NCBI RefSeq assembly: GCF_026262575.1
Contig: NZ_JAPKFL010000022.1
Coordinates: 28,893-92,892 of the forward strand
Source: Streptomyces marinisediminis
Lineage (GTDB): Bacteria > Actinomycetota > Actinomycetes > Streptomycetales > Streptomycetaceae
Reading direction: 5' to 3'
DNA: 64,000 nucleotides
Below the pieces are notes generated by a model. The model made no database searches, was not told where the DNA came from, and worked only from the letters and a program-made list of their open reading frames with translations. Positions within the stretch are counted from its first letter, which is position 1. The number at the start of each line of letters is the position of its first letter. Of the stretch, positions 8,709-17,228 are shown one piece after another. The position numbers and the translations under genes were made by a program.

Positions 8709-8731
8709 CGATTGAGCGGTTCCGTCAATCG
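8709..8731. promoter_or_regulatory. Inverted repeat CGATTGA-N9-TCAATCG, candidate operator
   Basis: Perfect 7-bp arms at 8709-8715 and 8725-8731, located 39 bp upstream of the ArsR-type regulator and 40 bp upstream of the divergent small gene. It is also conspicuously AT-rich for this region. Autoregulation by the adjacent regulator is inferred from position. Confidence 0.5.
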
Positions 8732-8770
8732 GCGTGCCGCCGGGTCCGCAGGCGGCGCACCGTCGAGTCC

Positions 8771-8992
8771 ATGAGCTTCCACGCCGAGTACACATTGGCC
8801 CTGTACCGCGCCGCCCAGCGGGGCGACGTCGACTCCTGGCCGCCCGCACCCGGCGCGCACGACTGGCGCGCCCTGCGCGAGCTGGCCGACGCCGCCCGGG
8901 AGACGCGCCGCCCGGAGTGGGGGCGGCGCGCGCCCCGGGCCCGGTGGCGGCGGCGGCTGCGTCCCCGGCGGCGCCCGGCTGCCTGCCGGTGA
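8771..8992 (+). CDS. Small hypothetical protein, Arg-rich C-terminus
   Basis: 73 aa, beginning MSFHAEYTLALYRAAQRGDVD and ending in a tract of arginines and tryptophan (WRRRLRPRRRPAACR). No family recognised. The first half looks like an amphipathic helical segment with natural amino acid use, while the basic tail could be a translated GC-rich non-coding region. No strong ribosome site precedes the ATG. It is divergent from the ArsR-type regulator and might be its target, but the call as a real gene is tentative. Confidence 0.5.
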   Translation: MSFHAEYTLALYRAAQRGDVDSWPPAPGAHDWRALRELADAARETRRPEWGRRAPRARWRRRLRPRRRPAACR

Positions 8993-9031
8993 GCGCCCGG
9001 CGAGCGCCGCCGCCCGCGGTGGCCGCGCCGG

Positions 9032-10489
9032 TCAGGTGAGCCAGCGCTCCGGGCGGGCCGCGTGCCGACCGGTGCGGGAGCGGTCCGCCTGGGCGGCGAC
9101 GACGTCGCGCGCCTCGTCGGCGTCGCGTAGGCGGGCGGCCGTGGAGCCGTTCGCACCGTGGTCGACGTGCACGTCGGCCAGGCGCAGGCGGCGCTGCCAG
9201 GGGCCCTGGGTGAGCCGCACGCTCTGCACCTTGGCGTGCGGCACCAGCTCGTGCACCCGGGTGAGACGGCCGTGCCGGGTGACGAAGGCCGACGCCGTCA
9301 CCCCGTGCCCGTAGCCGCGCCACCACACCGGCACCGCGAACCGGCCGCGCCGGGGCACGCCCGCCGCGACGCGCACCGCCTCGGCCACGTCCACCCCGGG
9401 CAGCACGCGCGCCAGCACCCGGGCCGCCACGGCCCGCTCGGCCACCGGCAGCAGCACCGTCGGCGTCTCCCCGGCGCCGCCGCCCGCCACCGCCAGCTCC
9501 ACGCGCACCCAGCCCCGGCGCCGCCACAGCAGCGGCTCGCGCAGCCGCACGCTCTGCACCCGCCCCGGCGGGACGGTGGCGTGCTCGCGGTTGAGCAGCC
9601 CGTGGTCGACCCGGACGCCGTCGGGGGACTCGGCCACCTTCCAGTCGTACTCGTTCAGGTAGCGGCCGACCGTCGACTTCCAGGCGGCGCCGGCCATCGG
9701 CAGCCCCGTGGCCACGGCGGCCGCCAGGCTGCCGCTGAACCACCACAGCGCCAGCGGGCCGACCAGGAGCGCCAGCAGGAAGCCCCAGCCGGTGCCCATG
9801 AGCAGCAGGCCGACGGTCAGCATGCCCGGCGGTACCCGCAGCAGCTCCCGCTCCGGCGCCTCGCCCGCCCGGGGCGCGGCCTCCGGGGCGATCCCGGCCG
9901 CCCGGGCCAGCAGCTCCGCGCGCAGCGCGACGGCGTCGGCCTCGCCGAGAAAGGCCAGCTCGTCCTTGGCGCTGGTGCCGACGACGTCCAGCTTGAGCTT
10001 GGCCACGCCCACCACGCGGGCCAGCAGCGGACGCGAGACGTCCACCGCCTGGATGCGGTCCAGCCGCAGGTGCGCCACGCGCCGGAACACCAGCCCGGTG
10101 CGGATGCGCAGCTCGGTGTCGGTGACCGCGTAGTACGTCGCCCACCAGGACAGGAACCCGTACGCGGCGGCCAGGGGCACGACCACGGCGAACGCGGCCA
10201 GCAGCCAGCCGAGCGTCAGGTGCTCGAACCACTCGCGGGTGCGCTGGTAGTCCTGGGCGGAGAAGACGACCATGGCCGCGATGGGCGCCCACGCGCGCCG
10301 CCACGGCGTGACCGGGTGCAGCCGCCGCCCCTCGGCCGGGGCGACCCGCTCCCGCTCCAGCGGACCCGGCTGCGGCCCCGCCCCCGCGTCCTCGGGCGCC
10401 TCCGCCGGCGTCCGCCGCTCCGGCTCCGGCTGCGGCTGCGGGCGCCCCTCGTGCCGCGGCTCCGGGCCCGGCCCCGGCGCGGACGTCAC
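9032..10489 (-). CDS. Membrane protein with multiple bacterial PH (bPH2/DUF304) domains
   Basis: 485 aa with a GTG start that overlaps the upstream stop in GTGA. A proline/glutamate-rich cytoplasmic N-terminus of about 60 residues is followed by a first pair of hydrophobic segments, a bPH2 domain (YYAVTDTELRIRTGLVFRRVAHLRLDRIQAVDV), a second membrane hairpin (LLLMGTGWGFLLALLVGPLALWW) and two further bPH2 units (VRVDHGLLNREHATVPPGRVQSVRL; HGVTASAFVTRHGRLTRVHELVPHAKVQSVRLTQGPWQRR). The architecture equals the YdbT family; function is unknown, possibly lipid or envelope-related. It is co-transcribed with the shorter PH protein at 10486-11004. Confidence 0.88.
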   Translation of the reverse strand: MTSAPGPGPEPRHEGRPQPQPEPERRTPAEAPEDAGAGPQPGPLERERVAPAEGRRLHPVTPWRRAWAPIAAMVVFSAQDYQRTREWFEHLTLGWLLAAFAVVVPLAAAYGFLSWWATYYAVTDTELRIRTGLVFRRVAHLRLDRIQAVDVSRPLLARVVGVAKLKLDVVGTSAKDELAFLGEADAVALRAELLARAAGIAPEAAPRAGEAPERELLRVPPGMLTVGLLLMGTGWGFLLALLVGPLALWWFSGSLAAAVATGLPMAGAAWKSTVGRYLNEYDWKVAESPDGVRVDHGLLNREHATVPPGRVQSVRLREPLLWRRRGWVRVELAVAGGGAGETPTVLLPVAERAVAARVLARVLPGVDVAEAVRVAAGVPRRGRFAVPVWWRGYGHGVTASAFVTRHGRLTRVHELVPHAKVQSVRLTQGPWQRRLRLADVHVDHGANGSTAARLRDADEARDVVAAQADRSRTGRHAARPERWLT

Positions 10490-11004
10490 AGGCCCGCCGA
10501 GCGGGCTTCGCCCAGCTCCGTGAGCCGGTCGCGCAGCCGCTCCGCCTCGGCGGGGAGGAGCCCGGGAATGGCCGCGTCCGTGGTGGCGGCGGCGGTGTGG
10601 AGCTGGAGCCGGGCCAGCCCGTACCGGCGCTCCAGCGGCCCGGAGGTGACCTCCACCAGTTGCATGCGCCCGTACGGGACGACGGTCAGCTCCCGCCACA
10701 GCACGCCGCGGCTGATGAGCAGGTCGTCGTCGCGTTCGACGTAGCGCCACGAGCGCCAGTTGCGGCCCAGCGCGAACCAGCCCCAGGCGGCCGTCGCGGG
10801 CCACACCAGAGCGGGCAGCGCCCACCCCGGGCCGAGCGGCAGCCCCAGCGCGGCGGCCGTGCCGAGCGTCAGCACGCCCGTCGTCGTCAGCAGGACCGTG
10901 CGCCGCATGCGCAGCAACCCCCGCTCCACGCCCCGCCAGTGCTCCGGCGCGTCCGCTGCCGGTCCGTCCGCGGCGTCCGGCCCGCCCCCTGATCGCTGCT
11001 GCAT
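10486..11004 (-). CDS. Single bPH2 (PH-like, DUF304) membrane protein
   Basis: 172 aa, YdbS-like. Two hydrophobic segments (VLLTTTGVLTLGTAAALGLPLGPGWALPALVWPATAAW) precede one bPH2 domain (RNWRSWRYVERDDDLLISRGVLWRELTVVPYGRMQLVEVTSGPLERRYGLARLQLHTA). Its stop overlaps the GTG of the longer PH protein by 4 bp, the usual YdbS-YdbT pairing. Start at 11004 (MQQRSGG) is preferred; an ATG at 11028 is possible but would reach into the nuoD promoter region. It is divergent from nuoD. Confidence 0.86.
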   Translation of the reverse strand: MQQRSGGGPDAADGPAADAPEHWRGVERGLLRMRRTVLLTTTGVLTLGTAAALGLPLGPGWALPALVWPATAAWGWFALGRNWRSWRYVERDDDLLISRGVLWRELTVVPYGRMQLVEVTSGPLERRYGLARLQLHTAAATTDAAIPGLLPAEAERLRDRLTELGEARSAGL

Positions 11005-11059
11005 GCGTCCAGGGTAGGCGGACGGCACCGGGGCGGCCCGAAGCTGTCAGACTTGGCCC

Positions 11060-12202
11060 ATGACTGAGACGACCGTCGGCATCGGAGGCGCGGCCGAGAG
11101 CACGGACATGGTGCTCAACATCGGGCCGCAGCACCCCTCGACCCACGGTGTCCTGCGGCTGCGCCTGGTGCTGGACGGCGAGCGGATCAGCGCCGCCGAG
11201 CCCGTCGTCGGCTACATGCACCGCGGGGCGGAGAAGCTGTTCGAGGCCCGCGACTACCGGCAGATCATCGTGCTGGCCAACCGGCACGACTGGCTGTCGG
11301 CCTTCTCCAACGAACTGGGCGTCGTCCTGGCCGTCGAGCGCATGCTCGGCATGGAGGTGCCCGAGCGCGCGGTGTGGCTGCGCACGCTCCTCGCCGAGCT
11401 GAACCGGGTCCTCAACCACCTGATGTTCCTCGGCTCCTACCCGCTGGAGCTGGGCGGCATCACGCCCATGTTCTACGCGTTCCGCGAGCGCGAGGACCTC
11501 CAGCACGTCATGGAGGAGCTGTCCGGCGGGCGGATGCACTACATGTTCAACCGCGTCGGCGGGCTCAAGGAGGACCTGCCCGCGGGCTGGCTCGGGCGGA
11601 CGCGGGCGGCCGTCGCGGCGGTGCGTTCGCGCATGCACGTCTACGACGACCTCGTGCTCGGCAACGAGATCTTCCGCGCCCGCACCCGCGGGGTCGGCGT
11701 GCTGCGCCCGGAGGCGGTGCACGCCTACGGCGTCAGCGGCCCGATCGCGCGCGCCTCCGGCGTCGACTTCGACCTGCGGCGCGACGAGCCCTACCTCGCC
11801 TACCCGGAGCTGGCCGGGACCCTGCGCGTCGTCACCCGCGAGGCCGGTGACTGCCTCGCCCGGTTCGAGGTCCTGCTCGGCCAGACCCACAACGCGCTCG
11901 ACCTCGCCGACGCCTGCCTGGACCGCCTCGCGGAGCTGCCGCCCGGGCCGGTCAACCAGCGTCTGCCCAAGGTGCTCAAGGCCCCGGAGGGCGCGACGTA
12001 CGCGTGGACCGAGAACCCGCTCGGGCTCAACGGCTACTACCTGGTCTCCAAGGGCGAGAAGACCCCGTACCGGCTCAAGCTGCGCTCGGCGTCGTACAAC
12101 AACATCCAGGCCCTCACCGAGCTCCTGCCGGGCACGCTCGTCGCCGACATGGTGGCCGTCCTCGGCTCGTTCTTCTTCGTCGTCGGCGACATCGACAAGT
12201 AG
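11060..12202 (+). CDS. nuoD: NADH-quinone oxidoreductase subunit D, stand-alone copy (NuoD2-like)
   Basis: 380 aa, homologous to the 49-kDa/NDUFS2 subunit that helps form the quinone pocket of complex I, at the cytoplasmic arm. Signature GPQHPSTHGVLRLRL lies near residues 23-37, then GYMHRGAEKLFE, LNRVLNHLMFLGSYPLELGG, and the C-terminal VVGDIDK. No other nuo gene is nearby, so it is an orphan outside the nuo operon; streptomycetes are known to carry such a second copy. Its short N-terminus (about 20 residues before the core) is like bacterial NuoD. Only a CAGACT-like -10 at 11048-11053 precedes the ATG and no ribosome site is evident, so the mRNA may be leaderless. Confidence 0.93.
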   Translation: MTETTVGIGGAAESTDMVLNIGPQHPSTHGVLRLRLVLDGERISAAEPVVGYMHRGAEKLFEARDYRQIIVLANRHDWLSAFSNELGVVLAVERMLGMEVPERAVWLRTLLAELNRVLNHLMFLGSYPLELGGITPMFYAFREREDLQHVMEELSGGRMHYMFNRVGGLKEDLPAGWLGRTRAAVAAVRSRMHVYDDLVLGNEIFRARTRGVGVLRPEAVHAYGVSGPIARASGVDFDLRRDEPYLAYPELAGTLRVVTREAGDCLARFEVLLGQTHNALDLADACLDRLAELPPGPVNQRLPKVLKAPEGATYAWTENPLGLNGYYLVSKGEKTPYRLKLRSASYNNIQALTELLPGTLVADMVAVLGSFFFVVGDIDK

Positions 12203-12230
12203 GCGCGGGCCGCGCGCCGCCGGACGGGGC

Positions 12231-13040
12231 TCAGGAGATCCGGCGGTCGCGGGCGGGCCCGGCGGCCTCCCCGCGCTCGGCGAGCTCGATGACCGGCGCG
12301 GCGCGGCGGGGCCCCGGCGCGCCGGACGGGGCGGCGGGGCCGGACGGGGCGGCGGGGCCGGACGGGGCGGCGGGGCCGGACGGGGCGGCGGGGCCGGACG
12401 GGGCCTCTGCGCCCGACGGGGCGGGCGGGGCGCCGGCGGCGAAGTAGTCGAAGCCGCGCCCGCGCTCCCCGGCGGCCTGGTCGCCCCCGGCCGCGCCCAG
12501 CCGGTCCAGCGCCGCGTTGGCCCGGCGGAACGCCTCCGCGCTCAGTGCGGCGGGCCGCCCCGGGGGCAGCGCCCGGGCCGGCTCGGCCGCGGCGAGGGCG
12601 AGCTGGCGGCGCCCCTCCAGCGCGGAGGCGCGGTCGGTCTCGGCGTGCGCGTAGCGGCGCAGCAGCGCGGCGTGCTCGGTGCGCAGCCGCTCGAACGCCT
12701 CGCGCTGGGCACGCAGCGCGCCCTGGAGCGCGCCCCGGGACTCGCGGACCTCCTCCAGCTCGCCCTCCAGCTCGGCGTAGCGCTCCTCCACCCGCCACTC
12801 CAGGCCGCGGCGCTCGGCCTGGGCCTCGCCGAGCCGGCGCCCGGCCTCGCGGTCCCAGCGGCGCAGCAGCACGGCGCCCGCCGCCGCGGCGAGCGCGGCG
12901 CCGGTCGCCAGGGCCGGGGGCCAGCTCTCGTCACCGGTCAGCCAGGCGCCGCCCGCGCAGGCCAGCGCGGTGACGGCCAGCGCCGCCGGTGCGAGCATCC
13001 GGTGCAGGGGTGGGGCCTGCCGGTGACGTCCTTGTGGCAT
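12231..13040 (-). CDS. Hypothetical membrane-anchored coiled-coil protein with PSGPAA repeats
   Basis: 269 aa. Two hydrophobic segments near the N-terminus (LAPAALAVTALACAGGAWL and ALATGAALAAAAGAVLL, residues about 16-60) are followed by a long charged helical stretch (about 62-140, EAQAERRGLEWRVEERYAELEGELEEVRESRG) predicted to be a coiled coil, then an Ala/Pro linker with PSGPAA repeated four to five times. The protein is probably anchored in the membrane with its coiled coil in the cytoplasm. No enzymatic motif is seen. It converges on nuoD with only 28 bp between stops. The start at 13040 is preferred; upstream extension reads Arg/Pro-rich non-coding sequence. Confidence 0.75.
   Translation of the reverse strand: MPQGRHRQAPPLHRMLAPAALAVTALACAGGAWLTGDESWPPALATGAALAAAAGAVLLRRWDREAGRRLGEAQAERRGLEWRVEERYAELEGELEEVRESRGALQGALRAQREAFERLRTEHAALLRRYAHAETDRASALEGRRQLALAAAEPARALPPGRPAALSAEAFRRANAALDRLGAAGGDQAAGERGRGFDYFAAGAPPAPSGAEAPSGPAAPSGPAAPSGPAAPSGPAAPSGAPGPRRAAPVIELAERGEAAGPARDRRIS
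12321..12411 (-). repeat. 18-bp tandem repeat encoding PSGPAA
   Basis: About four near-perfect copies of an 18-bp unit lie in the 3' part of the coiled-coil protein gene, extending the C-terminal linker in frame. Confidence 0.8.
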
Positions 13041-13407
13041 GGCCCGGAATTTACCGTGCGTGGCGTGCCGCCGGGAGGCCCCGGCCCGCTTTGGCCCCGT
13101 CCCGGGGGCCGGTCGGGGCGCGCTCCCCCGCCCCGACCGCGCTGGCCGAGGGGCGTTCTCCGGACACGCACGTGCCCGCGACCGACCGGGCGCGCCGCGC
13201 CCCCGCACCGCCGCGCCCGGCGTCCTCCGGCCCCCCGCACGCCCCGTGTCCGGGGCCGCGCGACCACCGCGCCGACCGGCCCGCCGCGAGCGCGCGCCCC
13301 GCGCCGTCCGGCCGCACGGGCCGCGTGCCTCCGCGCCCGGCCACCGGTCCGGCGGCGCGGGGCCGTGGGACCCGCGCCGGGCGCGTGCCGGTCTCCGGGC
13401 GCGCGGC
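13041..13407. other. Intergenic stretch without a credible gene
   Basis: 367 bp between two minus-strand genes. All six frames are open for long distances only because AT is nearly absent; translations are Pro/Arg-rich with no motif. It presumably carries the promoter of the coiled-coil gene and the end of the transporter operon, but no clear element is visible. Confidence 0.6.
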
Positions 13408-14394
13408 TCAGCCCACCAGGTCGTGCTCCTCCAGGTAGTCGCGGGCGACGTCGGCCGCCTTGCGGCGCTCCGCGTCGACCTGCCCGTTCAGTGCCGTGAG
13501 GTCCTCCGTCGTCAGCTCCCGGGTCAGCCGGTCGAGCGCCTCGGTGACCGCCTCGTCCCCGGCGTCCTCGGTGTTGAGGACCGGCAGCACGTTGTCCGCG
13601 TTCTGCAACCCCTTGTCGTCCTCCAGCAGCACCAGGCCGAACCGCTCCAGGGTGGCGTCCGTGGTCGTGGTGAGCACCATGTCGTTCCCGCCGTCGGCGA
13701 CGGACTGCTTGGCGGGGACGGTGCCCACGCCCTTGGGGTCCAGCGCGGTGACGTCGATGCCGTAGGTGTCCTCCAGGCCCGGCTGGCAGTAGGGACGCTC
13801 GGGGCACTCGTCACCGGCCGCGAGGCGGATCTCCAGCCCGGCCTCGCCGACGTCGCTCAGCGTGGCCAGGTCGTGCCGCCGGGCGAAGTCCGCGGTGACG
13901 GCGAAGGCGTTCTGGTTCACCGCGTCGCCGGGCGGGAGCACCGTGAGGCCGCGCGGCTCGGCCAGCTCGCGCAGCTCCGCGACGGTCTCCTGCGCGTCGT
14001 TGGACGCCACCGGGTTCTCGGCGGCGGCCTCGGCCCCGTTGACCCGGGCGTTGAGGAACTCCGCGAGGGTGGCCGCGTACTCGGGGACGACGTCGATGTC
14101 CCCGGCCTCCAGCGCCGGCTCGTACAGCTCGCGGTTGGCGAGCTGCTGCACGCGCGTGTCGTATCCGGCGTCGGCGAGTACCTGGGCGTAGAGCTGGGCC
14201 AGCACCTCGGACTCGGTGAAGTTCGCCGAGCCGATGACGAGGCTGCCCTTGCCGCCGTCCCCGGAGGGCCCGCCGCCCTGCTCCTCCAGGCTCTCCCCGC
14301 CGCCGCAGGCGGTCAGCGCGGCGGCCAGGACGGCGGCGGCGGCCAGCGCGGTGCCGCGCGGGCGGGTGGTACGGCGCAGGTGTCTCACGCTCAT
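13408..14394 (-). CDS. Osmoprotectant ABC transporter substrate-binding lipoprotein (ProX/OpuCC type)
   Basis: 328 aa. Lipoprotein signal: basic start, hydrophobic stretch and lipobox LTAC with C30, so it is anchored outside the membrane. The mature part opens with GSLVIGSANFTESEVLAQLYAQVL, typical of glycine betaine/choline-binding OpuC proteins, followed by a DIDVVPEYAATLAEFL segment. The insertion ECPERPYCQPG contains a likely disulfide pair. The ATG at 14394 has GAGGAG about 10 bases upstream. It follows two permease genes, with the ATPase gene divergent; together they form an importer for quaternary ammonium compatible solutes. Confidence 0.92.
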   Translation of the reverse strand: MSVRHLRRTTRPRGTALAAAAVLAAALTACGGGESLEEQGGGPSGDGGKGSLVIGSANFTESEVLAQLYAQVLADAGYDTRVQQLANRELYEPALEAGDIDVVPEYAATLAEFLNARVNGAEAAAENPVASNDAQETVAELRELAEPRGLTVLPPGDAVNQNAFAVTADFARRHDLATLSDVGEAGLEIRLAAGDECPERPYCQPGLEDTYGIDVTALDPKGVGTVPAKQSVADGGNDMVLTTTTDATLERFGLVLLEDDKGLQNADNVLPVLNTEDAGDEAVTEALDRLTRELTTEDLTALNGQVDAERRKAADVARDYLEEHDLVG

Positions 14395-14434
14395 CGGAAT
14401 GCTCCTCGAAGTCGGCGGCGAACAGGGGGGAAGC

Positions 14435-15154
14435 TCACAGGGCGGCCTTGAGCGGCGGCGCGGACGGCGACGCCGCGCGGGCGGCCCGGGTCCGGCCGCG
14501 CATCGGGTCGCAGACGCGGTCGAGCAGGACCAGCAGCCCCTCGACGGCGAGCGCCAGCGACGCGACCAGGACGGCGCCGGCCACCACCTGCGCCGTGTCG
14601 TACAGCCGGAACCCCGCGGTGATGAGGCGGCCGAGCCCGCCACCGCCGGGCAGCGCGGCCAGCGTCGCGGTGGCCACGATCTGCACGGCGGCCGAGCGCA
14701 GGCCGGTCATGATGAACGGGTAGGCCAGCGGCAGCTCGGTGCGCCACAGCAGTTGGCCGGCCGACATGCCCATGCCCCGCGCGGCCTCCACGACGTCCCG
14801 GTCGGCCTCGCGCATGCCGACGTAGGCGTTGGTGAGCAGCGGCGGCACCGCGAACAGCACGAGCGCGATGACGGTCGGCAGCATGCCGTACTCGCTCAGC
14901 GGGGTGAGGGTGAGCAGGACGAGCACCGCGAACGTGGGCACGGCCCGCCCGGCGTTGGAGAGGTTGACGGCCAGCGCGCCGCCGCGGCCGATGTGCCCGA
15001 GCCACAGCGCGAGCGGCAGCGCGACGGCGCAGGCGACGGCCAGGCACAGCCCGGTCAGCACCAGGTGCTCGCCCAGGCGCTGCCACACCCCGCCGGCGCC
15101 GCTCCAGTGGGCGCCGTCGGTCAGCCAGGCCCAGGTCTCGGCCAGCACGCCCAT
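14435..15154 (-). CDS. Osmoprotectant ABC transporter permease (second)
   Basis: 239 aa with about six membrane helices. The binding-protein-dependent transport motif EAARGMGMSAGQLLWRTELPLAYPFIMTGLR (about 130-160) is the EAA loop that contacts the ATPase. It is OpuCD/ProW-like. It lies 40 bp upstream of the binding protein gene and 21 bp downstream of the other permease, in one minus-strand transcription unit. Confidence 0.92.
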   Translation of the reverse strand: MGVLAETWAWLTDGAHWSGAGGVWQRLGEHLVLTGLCLAVACAVALPLALWLGHIGRGGALAVNLSNAGRAVPTFAVLVLLTLTPLSEYGMLPTVIALVLFAVPPLLTNAYVGMREADRDVVEAARGMGMSAGQLLWRTELPLAYPFIMTGLRSAAVQIVATATLAALPGGGGLGRLITAGFRLYDTAQVVAGAVLVASLALAVEGLLVLLDRVCDPMRGRTRAARAASPSAPPLKAAL

Positions 15155-15175
15155 GTCAGGCCACCTCTCCCACGG

Positions 15176-15922
15176 TCAGGCCGCCTTCCCCAGCCGGGCG
15201 CGGCCACGCAGGCGCGCGCGCAGTCCGCCCGGGCGCCGCGGCCGGCCCGGCGTCCACGGTGTCAGCAGCCGCTGGAGCGCCAGCAGGGCCACGTCGAAGC
15301 CCACGGCGAGCACCACGCACAGCGCGGACGCCGTGAGCACCTCCGGCTTGAACAGGGAGTTCATGCCGCTGTAGATGAGGTTGCCGAGCCCGCCGTAGCC
15401 GACGATCGCGCCGACCGTCGTCAGCGAGACGGCCGAGACGGTGGCGATGCGCACGCCCGCCAGAATGCCGGGGAGCGCGAGCGGCAGTTCCACGCCGAAC
15501 AGCAGCCGGGCCGGCCCGTACCCCATGCCGCGGGCGGCCTCGCGGGCCTCCCCGGGCACGCCCGCGAGCCCGGCGAGGATGTTGCGCACCAGCAGCGTGA
15601 GCGAGTACAGCACCAGGCCGGTGACGACGACGGCGGCCGACAGCCCGAGCACGGGCAGCAGCAGCGCGAACATGGCCAGGGAGGGGATGGTGTAGAGCAC
15701 CGTCGTCAGCCCCAGCACGGGGCCGGCGGCCGCGCGCCAGCGGCGGGCGGCGAGCGCCAGCGGGAAGGCGACGAGCAGCGCGATGCCCACCGAGGTGACG
15801 GTGATCCACACGTGCTGCACCGTGGCCTCGGCCAACTCCGGACCGCGCGTCCGCACGTACTCCGCGCAGATCCACTCGTTGGCGGCCACACAGTCCGCCG
15901 GCTCCGCCGCACCGCTCGTCAC
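15176..15922 (-). CDS. Osmoprotectant ABC transporter permease (first)
   Basis: 248 aa with about six membrane helices and the EAA loop EAREAARGMGYGPARLLFGVELPLALPGILAGVR. The N-terminus of about 40 residues carries two cysteines (ADCVAANEWICAEY) ahead of the first helix, outside the membrane by topology. It pairs with the second permease to make the heterodimeric channel of an OpuC-type importer. The start at 15922 is the first ATG; the promoter must lie in the 54-bp region shared with the divergent ATPase gene. Confidence 0.92.
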   Translation of the reverse strand: MTSGAAEPADCVAANEWICAEYVRTRGPELAEATVQHVWITVTSVGIALLVAFPLALAARRWRAAAGPVLGLTTVLYTIPSLAMFALLLPVLGLSAAVVVTGLVLYSLTLLVRNILAGLAGVPGEAREAARGMGYGPARLLFGVELPLALPGILAGVRIATVSAVSLTTVGAIVGYGGLGNLIYSGMNSLFKPEVLTASALCVVLAVGFDVALLALQRLLTPWTPGRPRRPGGLRARLRGRARLGKAA

Positions 15923-15976
15923 CCCGCGACCCTAACCCCGGGCGGTGACACAATGGCGGGCGAGGGAAGGGTGCGG

Positions 15977-17149
15977 ATGATCCGATTCGAGCACGTGGCC
16001 AAGCGCTACCCGGACGGCACGATCGCCGTGGACGACCTGTCCTTCGAGGTCGGCGACGGCGAGCTGGTCACCCTCGTGGGCCCGTCCGGCTGCGGCAAGA
16101 CGACGACGATGAAGATGGTCAACCGGCTGATCGAGCCCACCTCGGGCCGCATCCTGCTGGACGGCCGGGACATCGCGGAGAGTGACCCGGTGAAGCTGCG
16201 CCGGCGCATCGGCTACGTCATCCAGCAGGTCGGCCTCTTCCCGCACAAGACGGTGCTGGACAACACCGCGACGGTGCCGGTGCTGCTGGGCCGCTCGCGG
16301 GCCGCCGCCCGGCGCCGGGCGGCGGAGCTGCTGGAGCTGGTGGGGCTGGACCCGCGCACGTTCGGCCACCGCTACCCCGACCAGCTCTCCGGCGGCCAGC
16401 GGCAGCGCGTCGGCGTGGCCCGCGCGCTGGCGGCCGACCCGCCGGTGCTGCTGATGGACGAGCCGTTCGGCGCGGTCGACCCGGTGGTGCGCGAGCACCT
16501 GCAGAACGAGTTCCTGCGGTTGCAGTCCGAGATGCGCAAGACGGTGCTGTTCGTCACGCACGACATCGAGGAGGCCGTCCGCCTCGGCGACCGCATCGCC
16601 GTCTACGGCGAGGGCCGCATCGAGCAGCTCGACTCGCCCGCCCGCCTCCTGGGCGCCCCCGCGACGCCCTACGTCGCCGAGTTCGTCGGTGCCGACCGGG
16701 GCCTGAAGCGGCTGTCGGTCACGCCCATCGGGCGCGCCGACCTGGTGGAACCGCCGGTGGTGTCGCTGGACGACCCGCTGGAGGCGGCGGCCGCCCGGCT
16801 GCGCGCCTGTGACGCCCGCTGGGCCGTCGTCCTGGACGACGCGGACGGGCTGCACGGCTGGGTCGGCGCCGACGCGCTGGCGGCCGGGACGACCGCCGCG
16901 GCCGCGCGCCACGGCACCGTGCGGGACCACGCCCGGCGCATGGACGCCTGGCTGCCGCTGGGCGCTTCGCTCAAACAGGCGTTCGCCACGATGCTCCAGT
17001 ACGACGCGGGCTGGATAGCGGTCCTGGACGGCGACCGCTTCGCCGGGGTGCTCACGCCCACCGCGCTGCACGAGGCGCTGCGCCGCTCGATCGCCAGCGA
17101 CGACGGCGACCGCGCCGGGGTGCGCCTGGAGACGGTGGCCGGGGCGTAG
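15977..17149 (+). CDS. Osmoprotectant ABC transporter ATPase with C-terminal CBS region
   Basis: 390 aa. ABC domain with Walker A GPSGCGKTT (35-43), Q loop, signature LSGGQRQRVGVARAL, Walker B VLLMDEPFGAVDP and the switch histidine in FVTHDIEEA. The C-terminal 130 residues resemble a pair of CBS motifs, which in OpuA-type ATPases sense ionic strength or nucleotides. The ATG at 15977 has GGAAGG at the right distance; an upstream in-frame ATG at 15953 would place that ribosome site inside the gene. It is divergent from the permease and binding-protein genes. Confidence 0.93.
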   Translation: MIRFEHVAKRYPDGTIAVDDLSFEVGDGELVTLVGPSGCGKTTTMKMVNRLIEPTSGRILLDGRDIAESDPVKLRRRIGYVIQQVGLFPHKTVLDNTATVPVLLGRSRAAARRRAAELLELVGLDPRTFGHRYPDQLSGGQRQRVGVARALAADPPVLLMDEPFGAVDPVVREHLQNEFLRLQSEMRKTVLFVTHDIEEAVRLGDRIAVYGEGRIEQLDSPARLLGAPATPYVAEFVGADRGLKRLSVTPIGRADLVEPPVVSLDDPLEAAAARLRACDARWAVVLDDADGLHGWVGADALAAGTTAAAARHGTVRDHARRMDAWLPLGASLKQAFATMLQYDAGWIAVLDGDRFAGVLTPTALHEALRRSIASDDGDRAGVRLETVAGA

Positions 17150-17228
17150 CCCGTCCGGGTGGCCGGGCCGCGACGCTCATGTCCGAAACCCGCCAGCCCC
17201 GGGCCCGCGCCGGTGCCAGGGTGGACCC

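Noticed and set aside
12300..12420. Regularly spaced repeats resembling a CRISPR array
   Set aside because: Units are 18 bp, in frame, contiguous without spacers and encode PSGPAA within a gene; not CRISPR.
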